A DNA stretch of 37,291 nucleotides, from assembly GCA_002412935.1 (NCBI GenBank), contig DHWA01000001.1, positions 26,421 through 63,711 on the forward strand, given 5' to 3'. Shown here in pieces: positions 29,867-37,291 of the stretch (its first letter is position 1; every line of letters starts with the position of its first letter). This DNA comes from Patescibacteria group bacterium UBA5194. GTDB taxonomy: Bacteria; Patescibacteriota; Gracilibacteria; BD1-5; UBA6164. The position numbers were made by a program, and so were the translations under genes. The notes beneath the pieces were generated by a model. The model was not told where the DNA came from and searched no databases. It worked only from the letters and a program-made list of their open reading frames with translations.

Positions 29867-32800
29867 ATGGGGGAGGAAAATAATTTTTCACAGTTTACAG
29901 GTTTATATGAATTAAGTAAAACTTTGAGGTTTGAGTTGAAGCCAGTTTGAGAAACGGAAAAATTGCTTATTGAAAATCAAGTGTTTCCTAAAGATAAAAT
30001 TGTGTATGAATCTTATAAAAAAATAAGACCCTATTTAGATAAACTTCATCTACAATTTATTGAAGAAAGTTTATCTAGTGTAAAACTTGATTTTAATGAA
30101 ATTGAAAAAAAGTTTTTGGAATGGGATAAAGAAAAAGATAAAACAACAAAAAATAAATTAAAAGAAGAAATTTTTTGAAAAAATAAAAAATGATGATTAA
30201 ATTCAAATTTAAGAAAAGATATGGTTTCTTATTTTAATTTAAATTGAAAAAAATGGATAAATAATTTTGAAAATAAAACTATAGTAAACGAAAAATGAAA
30301 AGAAGAAAAAATTAAAATAAAATGAGAATGATATAAAATTTTATTATCTGATTCAAATCTTAATATTTTATCTGATTTTTTTACTCAAGAAAAAGAATGA
30401 GATAATGTTTTGATAGAAAAATATATAGAAAATCCAAATTTTAAAGAAAATGATTGAGAAAAAAAATTTATTTTAGAAAAACAAAATTTATTCAAAAGCT
30501 TTAAATGATTTACAACTTATTTTACAAATTTTAATCATAGTAGAGAAAATTTTTATAAAGATGATTGAAAATCTTGAAGAATTGCAACTAGAATAATAGA
30601 TGAAAATTTGATATTTTTCTTAAAAAATAAAAAAGCTTTTGATGAAAAATATAAAAATAATTCTGAAATTACAGTTAAGTTTAACGAAAAATTATTAAAT
30701 TTTTGAGAGAAATTAGAAGATTTTTTTAGTTTAGATTTTTATAATAGATGCTATACCTGAAAACAAATAGAATATTATAATCAACTTATTTGAGAATTAA
30801 ATTCTGTCGTAAATCATGAAAAACAAGCAAAATTTTCAGAATATACTCAAAATAAAAAAGTAAGTGAAAATAATAAGTTTAATAAATATGATTTTCCTAT
30901 TTTTAAAGAACTTTATAAACAAATATTATCTGAAAAAGCAACTGAACAAAAATTTATAGAAATAAATGATTTTAAAGAATTAAAACAAAATTTACAAGAA
31001 TTAATAGAAAAAAATAAGCAAAAAAATAAATTTGCTATAAATTTAACAAAATCACTTATAGAAAAAATTGATGAATATGATTTTGAAAAAATATATATTT
31101 CAAAACTTTCATTAAATACAATTTCATCTAAGTTTTTTTGAAGTAATAAATGGTTTTTTATTCAAGAAAATTTAGAAAAAAATATTTGAAAGAAAAATAA
31201 AAATTGAAAAATAGATTTACCAGATTTTATAAAATTAAGTGATATAAAAACAGCTTTAGAAAATTTTAATAAAATCTTATTTGAAGATAAAGAAAATAAA
31301 GAGAATATTTTTAAAGAAGAATTTGATAACATAACAGAAAATAATATTTTTATTAAATTTATGAAAATTTATGAAAATGAATTTATCAATTTAATTGAAT
31401 GAAAAAAGAATAATAAGTGAGATTATGAAATTATTTGATATAATAAAAGTTTACTTGATTTAGAAAAAAATATACTGAATATTTCAGATTTTTCTGATAA
31501 AAAAGAAGAAAAAGAAAAACAAATAGAATATATAAAAAAATATCTAGATTCAAGTCTAAATATTTATAGAGTGATGAAATATTTTGCTTTAGAAAAAGGA
31601 AAAGAAAGTGTTGAATGAGAATTTGAAACCGATGATATTTTTTACAATGAATTTAAAAAGTTTTATATAGATAATGAAATTATTTCTTATTATAATGAAT
31701 TTAGAAATTATTTAACAAAAAAACCTTATTCAAGCAATAAATTGAAATTAAATTTTGAAAATTGAACTTTAATTGATGGATGGGATAAAAATAAAGAACC
31801 TGATAATTATTGAACTATCTTGAGAAAAAATTGAAAATATTTTTTAGCATTACAAATTAAATGAAAAAATAATATTTTTTACAAGAAAAAATGATCCTGA
31901 GTTATAGATATAGAAGAAGCTTATAAAATAGATTTATGAGATGAATTTTATGAAAAAATGGATTATAAATTTCTTCCTGATCCTAAAAAAATGCTACCAA
32001 AAGTAATATTTGCTAAATCAAATGTAAAACTTTTTAACCCTAGCAAAGAAATATTACAGATAAAAGAAAATGAAACTTTTAAAACTTGAGATAAATTTAA
32101 AGTAAATGATTTTTATAAAATAGTTGATTTTTATAAAGAAAATATTATTAAATATCCTGATTGGAAAATATTTAACTTTAAATTTTCTGATACAAAAACA
32201 TACAATAATTTATCTGATTTTTATAAGGAAATTGAGCTTTGAAGTTATGATTTAAATTTTAGAAAAGTTTCAAAAAAATATATTTTAAAAAGTATTGAAG
32301 AAAAAAATATTTATCTATTTGAAATATATAACAAAGATTTTGCAGATTGAAAAACTTGAAGCGAAAATTTACATACTATGTATTTTAAATGATTATTTGA
32401 AGAAAATAATTTAAATAATATAGTTTTAAAGTTAAATTGACAAGCTGAAATTTTTAGAAGAGAAGCTTCACTAAAAGAAAAAGAAGTAAATAGAGCAAAA
32501 GAAAATAAAGAAAAAAGTCATAATATTATAGAAAATGCAAGATATACAAAAGATAAATTATTTTTTCATTGTCCTATAAAATTAAATTTTGCAAAACATA
32601 ATGAAAAAATAAATCAAGAAATATTAAAATATATTTCAGATAATAAAGAAATAAATATTATTTGAATAGATAGATGAGAAAAACATTTAGCATATTATTC
32701 AGTAATTAATAGAGATTGAAATATTATAAAAGACAAAAATTGAAATTTGGTAAAATGAAGTTTAAATATTGTTTGAAATAATCAAAATTATCATGATAAA

Positions 32801-33808
32801 TTAGAAACAAGAGAAAAAGAAAGACAAGATGCTAGATGAAGCTGGAAAACTATTTGAAATATAAAAGATTTAAAACAAGGTTATATTAGCCAAGTGGTTC
32901 ATAAATTAGCTGAACTGGTTATAGAACATAATGCAATTATAGTATTTGAAGATCTAAATTCATGATTTAAAAGATGAAGACAAAAAATAGAAAGACAAGT
33001 TTATCAAAAATTAGAAAAAGCATTGATTGAAAAATTAAATTATCTTACTTTTAAAGATAAAAACTTTTGAGAAAATTGACATTATTTAAAAGCTTATCAA
33101 TTAACAGCACCTTTTGAAACATTTGAAAAAGTATGAAAACAAACATGAGTAATTTTTTATACTGATCCAAGTTATACTTCTAGTACTTGTCCAGCTTGTT
33201 GATTTAGAAAAGATTTATATTTAAAGTATTCAAATTTAAAAAATGCACTTTGAGACATAGAAAAAATTGATTCTATAATTTTTGACTGAAAAAGATTTAT
33301 TTTTGAATATAATAATAAAAAAGTTTTCACAGATAGAGATAGAAAAAGAAATATAAGCAGTGAAGAAAGTTGAATAAAATGATGGAAAACAATAGATAAT
33401 AATATTACAGAATTTTTAGAAATTTTATTTAAAAAATCTAATATAGATTATACTTCTTGAAATAATTTAATTTTAGATATTCAAGAAATAAATGAAAAAG
33501 AATTATATAAATGAGTTTTTGATAATTTTAATGCAATTTTAAATATTAGAAATTCTACTATAAAAGATAACTCTAGAACTTGAGATTTCATTTGTTGTCC
33601 AGCTTGTGATTTTGATTCAAGAAAAGAAAATAAAATCTGAATTGAAAATTGAGATGATAATTGAGCATTTAATATTGCTAGAAAATGAATTATTATTTTA
33701 AATAAAATTGATTCATATTTAAATGAAAAATGAAGTTTAGATAAGATTTTATGGTGAGATATGATTGTAAAACAAATTGACTGGGATGATTTCACTCATA
33801 AAAAATAA
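29867..33808 (+). CDS. cas12a: CRISPR effector Cas12a (type V-A)
   Basis: 1313 residues with about 60 TGA-glycines, a full-length Cas12a. It processes its own crRNA and cuts DNA next to a T-rich PAM. Start: YELSKTLRFELKPVGET. Further: MLPKVIFAKSNVKLFNPSKE (PAM-interacting region), NLHTMYFKGLF, VLKLNGQAEIFRREA (WED, crRNA processing side, about 855-870). RuvC: D935 (IIGIDRGEKHLAYY), E1028 (IIVFEDLNSGFKRG) and D1263 (DDNGAFNIARKG). Nuc arginine: R1228 in NIRNST. Unusual are CPAC at 1108-1111 and CCPAC at 1243-1247, which form a complete four-cysteine zinc-ribbon-like set that well-studied Cas12a proteins (As, Fn, Lb) lack. Start ATG has no upstream Shine-Dalgarno; a GGGGGAGG follows the A of ATG instead. 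Confidence 0.97.
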
Positions 33809-33830
33809 ATACTTTTAAAAAATAAAAATT

Positions 33831-34040
33831 ATGTTTCATTGAAAATCTAAAAAAATATATTGAATTTTTCTTACTAGAAAAGACTTTCATCATTTATATA
33901 CTAGACCACAAAATATTTTAGTATGGTATAAAAAGAAAAAATATAGAAAAATAGCAAATAGAAAAGTAAGAAGATTTAATGGTTATTTTTCAAATTGAGA
34001 ATACAAAAAGATTTGAGAAGTTAAACGGGAAGTAATATAA
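33831..34040 (+). CDS. Small basic protein between cas12a and cas4
   Basis: 69 residues, 22 nt after cas12a and before a terminator, so on the cas12a transcript. Very rich in Lys, Arg and Tyr (VWYKKKKYRKIANRKVRRF) with a nucleic-acid-binding look. Four TGA-glycines support that it is translated in table 25. Not a known Cas protein. Could be a helper, a regulator of Cas12a or a passenger. Confidence 0.65.
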
Positions 34041-34063
34041 ATCATTATAATTCCACAAATCAT

Positions 34064-34101
34064 AAAAAATATGTTACAATAATACAGTAACATATTTTTT
34101 T
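34064..34101 (+). terminator. Terminator between the cas12a unit and cas4
   Basis: Stem AAAAAATATGTTAC (34064-34077) with GTAACATATTTTTTT (34087-34101), 9-nt loop. It splits effector and adaptation genes into two transcripts, 13 bp before cas4. Confidence 0.75.
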
Positions 34102-34113
34102 ATCCAGAAAACT

Positions 34114-34698
34114 ATGGAATCATATATCAAACTTTCAACATTAAATGATTTTATTTTCTGTCCAAAATCTATTTATTATCATAATCTATATGATAACTAT
34201 GACAATAGTATGTATCAAGAAGAAGTCCAAATAGCTTGAACTATAGCTCATGAAAGCATAGATAAAGGAATTTATTCAACAAGAAAAAATGTACTACAAT
34301 GACTTAGTGTTTATAGTGAAGAATGGGGAATAGCAGGAAAGATAGACTTATTTTATGTAAGTGAATGAAGACTTGTAGAGAGAAAAAATAAAATAGAAAA
34401 AATTTATCAAGGATACAAATATCAACTTTGGTGACAAATGATTTGTCTACAAGAAATGTGATACAAAGTAGAAGAATTGGCTTTTTATAGTATGCAAGAC
34501 AATAAGACATATCGTATAAATAAACCAAGATTTGATGAAATAGAAAAGTTTAAAGAAATAATCACAAAATATAAAAAATTTGATCTATTACAAACAAAAT
34601 GGTCACAAAATAATGAAAAATGTCTAAAATGCATTTATAAAGAGCTTTGTGATTATTATATTGGTGAAGTCTATCCACAATTAAGTTTATTTGAGTAA
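34114..34698 (+). CDS. cas4: CRISPR adaptation nuclease Cas4
   Basis: 194 residues, RecB-like nuclease with iron-sulfur cluster. First cysteine in DFIFCPKSIYYH, three more in KCLKCIYKELCDYY (C-terminal), together four ligands. RecB motifs: AGTIAHESID (His), GIAGKIDLFYV (Asp) and LVERKNKI (Glu, Lys), then YQLWGQMICLQ (QhxxY-like). Cas4 trims prespacers and selects those with the right PAM for Cas1-Cas2. Contains TGA-glycines at the RecB motif. Confidence 0.94.
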
Positions 34699-34704
34699 TA
34701 ATTA

Positions 34705-34781
34705 GTGTCATTCCGGACTTGTTCCGGAATCATTAAATTTGTTTTAACCTTTTCATGATCCTGAAACAAGTTCAGGATAAC
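34705..34781. repeat. REP-like palindromes, locus 3 (between cas4 and cas1)
   Basis: GTCATTCCGGACTTG then TTCCGGAATC (34707-34731, perfect TTCCGGA stem) and GATCCTGAAACAAG then TTCAGGATAAC (34757-34781), the latter in opposite orientation to locus 2. An ATG at 34755 in frame with cas1 lies in this element; I regard it as accidental. Confidence 0.75.
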
Positions 34782-34817
34782 AAAGATAATATTTTTTATC
34801 ATTTAATATTTCCTATT

Positions 34818-35780
34818 ATGCTTCAATTCCCAGATTTTGATGAAAAACAAATTTTGTTTATAGAAACATTTGATACAAAAAATATCAATTTTGAAAATGA
34901 TAATCTAGTTATCAAAGAAGATAATGTAATCAAAACAAAAGTATCTCTTCACAAGATTTTTGCGATTTTTTTGATTTGAGAAACCACCATTACAAGTGTA
35001 CTTATAAGGAAATTTATGGATTTTTGAATTACAGTAGTTTTGATGAAAAAAAATCTATTACCTTATCTAGTTATATGAAATGAAACAGAGTGAAACTTTA
35101 TTCTTAGAAAAAAACAATATGAAAAAACAGAAATAGAAATGCTTGATATAGCCAAAGAAATCGTATTACTAAAAACTAGAAATCAACTTAATTTACTCAA
35201 AAATATAAGAGATAAAACTGAAATACTAAAAAATGAGATAGAAAGAACAAAAGAGATAATAGAAAAAATCCCTAGAACTACCAATTATGAAAGCTTATTA
35301 GGTTATGAATGAAATGTATCAAAGATATATTTTTCAAGTTATTTTAGAGAAATTTGATGGTATAGAAGAGCTCCTAGAACAAAGTGTGATGTAAAAAATC
35401 TATTACTAGATATATGATATACTTATTTATTTCATTTTATAGAAGCTCTTCTCAGGCTTTATGGATTTGATAATTATTACGGAGTATATCATAGGACATG
35501 GTATCAGAGAAAATCTCTCGCACTTGATTTAATGGAACCATTTAGAGTTATAATAGATAGAGCATTACTCAAAGCATATAATTTAAAACAAATAAATGAA
35601 AAAGATTTTTCTTATACAAATTGACAATATGTTCTTGATTGGAAACTAAGCAAAAAATACACAAGTATATTTTTAAAAGAAATTATGTGAAACAAAGATG
35701 ATATGTTTTATTTTATCAAAGATTATTACAAATTTTTTATGAAGGGAAGAGAGCATTTTCCAGAATATGAAATAAAATAA
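34818..35780 (+). CDS. cas1: CRISPR integrase Cas1
   Basis: 320 residues. The catalytic metal ligands are Glu in LLGYEGNVSKIYF (about residue 160), His in VYHRTWYQRKSLALDL (about 225) and Glu in LMEPFRVIIDRALL. An N-terminal beta domain and helical C-terminal domain fit Cas1 of type V-A systems. With Cas2 it inserts new spacers at the leader end. I chose ATG 34818 because the upstream in-frame ATG 34755 is within the REP-like repeat. Confidence 0.95.
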
Positions 35781-35787
35781 TTTAATT

Positions 35788-35876
35788 GTCATTGCGAGTT
35801 TTTACGAAGCAATCCAGTGTATCTTCCATTGTATTCTAAACTTTCCCTTTGTCATCCTGAACTTGATTCAGGATCT
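35788..35876. repeat. REP-like palindromes, locus 4 (between cas1 and cas2)
   Basis: TGTCATTGCGAG then TTTTTACGAAGCAATCC (35787-35815) and GTCATCCTGAACTTG then ATTCAGGATC (35851-35875, stem ATCCTGAA/TTCAGGAT). It widens the cas1-cas2 gap to 155 bp; no other gene is seen in it. Confidence 0.75.
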
Positions 35877-35935
35877 CTAGCAAGATAAAATATTATTTTT
35901 TCACTTAATTTATTTTACTACTTTATCCTATTATT

Positions 35936-36214
35936 ATGCTTATAGTTACCTATGACATCCACAATGATAAAATTAGAACTAAGTTTTGAAAACTTCTGAA
36001 AAAGTATTGAAGAAGAATTCAATATAGTGTTTTTGAACTAAAAAATAGCCAAAGAGTTTTAAATATTATAAAAAGGGAAATAGAAGAAAAATTTGCTATA
36101 CAGTTTACTGGTGCAGATAGTATCTTAATAATTCCTATAAGTCCAGCTGATTTTCATAAAGTTATAAGATACTGACAACCAGCAATGGAAGAAGAAGAAA
36201 TTTTGTTTTTGTAA
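35936..36214 (+). CDS. cas2: CRISPR adaptation protein Cas2
   Basis: 92 residues, ferredoxin fold. MLIVTYDIHNDKIRTKFGKL holds the conserved Asp (D7); then RIQYSVFELKNSQ and a second strand DSILIIPIS. Cas2 bridges two Cas1 dimers in the integration complex. It ends 225 nt before the first repeat. Confidence 0.95.
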
Positions 36215-36439
36215 ATAATTTTGATTTATAAATTGTTTGTATATAATTACTTTTGTTCATTAAAATCTATTTACTTTTTAAAAGTAAAAACTTTTAAAAA
36301 GTGGAAGTTATATTGTGTGTTTTAGAAAAAATGTAAACCTAAGTCTTAATATTTATACAAGCCTATGAATAAGCCAAAAGTCATAATTTTGAAAGATAAA
36401 TTATTTGTATCTTTTAGGCTTATTCTAAGCAAAATCGGA
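36215..36439 (+). promoter_or_regulatory. CRISPR leader with two strong hairpins
   Basis: 225 bp between cas2 and the array, no ORF of note. Hairpin 1: ACTTTTTAAAAGT with ACTTTTAAAAAGT (36273-36302), 13 bp, 4-nt loop; could terminate or be an IHF-like architectural site. Hairpin 2: GAATAAGCCAAAAG (36367-36380) with CTTTTAGGCTTATTC (36411-36425), 14 bp with one bulge and a 30-nt loop, ending 14 nt before the first repeat. The array must be transcribed from here towards higher coordinates, since the crRNA handle precedes each spacer; a clear promoter is not seen. Confidence 0.65.
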
Positions 36440-37291
36440 GACTAAAACCCCCAACAAATTTCTACTTTTGTAGATAAATAGTTCACTCTGATTCATTCAT
36501 AAGACTAAAACCCCCAACAAATTTCTACTTTTGTAGATTAAACTTCCCAGCTTGCAATTGTTGTCGACTAAAACCCCCAACAAATTTCTACTTTTGTAGA
36601 TATTCTATCATCTGGTCTATTGCCTCAGCGACTAAAACCCCCAACAAATTTCTACTTTTGTAGATTAAAAGTATTCGTCGTCGTTTATTTCTGACTAAAA
36701 CCCCCAACAAATTTCTACTTTTGTAGATGTGCTTTTTGCCATGGTTCTTTTTATTGACTAAAACCCCCAACAAATTTCTACTTTTGTAGATTCAGCTCCT
36801 CTCCTTCTAGGTTTTGGGACTAAAACCCCCAACAAATTTCTACTTTTGTAGATACACTTGCTCGTCCAACTTAAGTTGTAGAGACTAAAACCCCCAACAA
36901 ATTTCTACTTTTGTAGATAAGGAACTTATTATTATATTAACAACTTGACTAAAACCCCCAACAAATTTCTACTTTTGTAGATAATTGACGCAAATAATAG
37001 ATTTTTATTTAAGACTAAAACCCCCAACAAATTTCTACTTTTGTAGATTTACTGATTCTTCTAGATTTGTTTTTAGACTAAAACCCCCAACAAATTTCTA
37101 CTTTTGTAGATGTTGAAGTATCACAACAACAACAGAAAGACTAAAACCCCCAACAAATTTCTACTTTTGTAGATATTAATATCATAACTATAATTATCAA
37201 CAGACTAAAACCCCCAACAAATTTCTACTTTTGTAGATTTTAGATACTCTTGTTTTCATTTTTAAAATTGACTAAAACCCCCAACAAATTT
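36440..37291 (+). CRISPR. Type V-A CRISPR array, 14 repeats visible (last one cut)
   Basis: 36-bp repeats begin GACTAAAACCCCCAAC and end AATTTCTACTTTTGTAGAT, the Cas12a crRNA handle with stem TCTAC/GTAGA and loop TTTT. Starts at 36440, 36503, 36566, 36630, 36693, 36756, 36818, 36883, 36947, 37013, 37076, 37139, 37203 and 37270 (the last runs off the window after 22 nt). The 13 complete repeats are identical. Spacers are 26-31 nt, 27 being commonest, and all differ. No decayed repeat is visible, as expected for the leader-proximal part. No spacer matches obviously within the window. Confidence 0.98.

Noticed and set aside
29867..33808. Possibility that the effector is Cas12a2
   Set aside because: The PAM-interacting, WED and Nuc segments (including the Nuc arginine) follow Cas12a; only the cysteine motifs recall zinc-ribbon effectors.
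29..34698. Many genes appear as chains of short ORFs broken by TGA, as if pseudogenes
   Set aside because: All breaks are TGA, frames are kept, and the joined products match full-length families with Gly at TGA. Recoding explains it without mutation; selenocysteine is excluded by the number and position of the codons.
34755..34817. Longer cas1 start at ATG 34755
   Set aside because: It would begin within a REP-like palindrome and add residues without similarity to Cas1; ATG 34818 gives a normal N-terminus.
36367..36425. Hairpin before the array as tracrRNA or scoutRNA
   Set aside because: No anti-repeat complementary to the CRISPR repeat is visible, and Cas12a processes crRNA without one.
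36588..36773. Minus-strand ORF with repeated LLGVLV-type segments in the CRISPR array
   Set aside because: It is the antisense reading of repeats and spacers, not a gene.

Overview
The window is very AT-rich and only makes sense if UGA is read as glycine (translation table 25; stops are TAA and TAG). Under the standard code nearly every gene breaks into short pieces at TGA. Under table 25 full-length HisD, HisS, ProA, ProB, ProC, LeuA, NusG, GreA, MscS, Cas12a, Cas4, Cas1 and Cas2 appear, with TGA exactly where these families carry glycine. That code is known from the candidate phyla Gracilibacteria (BD1-5) and Absconditabacteria (SR1), so the source is probably one of these small-genome bacteria. 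Most start codons have no Shine-Dalgarno sequence, only an AT-rich stretch ending in AAT/TTATG.

Layout. 29-4020: a large NACHT/STAND ATPase with C-terminal 35-residue repeats (a candidate defence protein) and a small RelA/SpoT-type HD hydrolase. 4055-5869: operator, His leader peptide, attenuator, hisD and a small ORF. 5976-11762: a tight run of genes (SLOG protein, hisS, unknown, PRTase-like with a frameshift, GNAT, nucleoside hydrolase, HAD phosphatase). 11763-15984: Pro leader peptide and attenuator, then proC-proA-proB and a cysteine-synthase-like gene. 15985-19348: three more leader-peptide attenuators (Ile/Leu/Val, Leu, Leu) in front of an Asp/Glu-racemase-like gene, a 107-residue unknown and leuA. 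19357-21560: a YerC/TrpR-family repressor with its own operator, whose histidine-rich C-terminus doubles as an attenuator leader for an ATP-grasp-like gene, followed by a receiver domain. 21566-24034 (minus strand): secE-nusG-unknown-greA-PAP2-like. 24255-29727: LemA-like, a 489-residue unknown, a U32 (TrhP-like) protein, MscS and a membrane protein. 29867-37291: a type V-A CRISPR-Cas locus (cas12a, a small basic ORF, cas4, cas1, cas2, leader, array of 13 complete repeats plus one cut by the window edge).

How it fits together. Two themes stand out. The first is a cluster of amino-acid genes under ribosome-mediated attenuation: five free-standing leader peptides plus one fused to a repressor, all within about 16 kb, with histidine control doubled by a shared operator that the YerC-like protein probably binds. 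This gives physiological hints (His, Leu, Ile/Leu/Val) for three genes of unclear function. The second is defence: a complete Cas12a system written in the recoded genetic code, with a four-cysteine zinc-ribbon-like signature in Cas12a and an unexplained small basic ORF, plus the STAND ATPase at the other end. REP-like palindromes are scattered between the genes of the right third.
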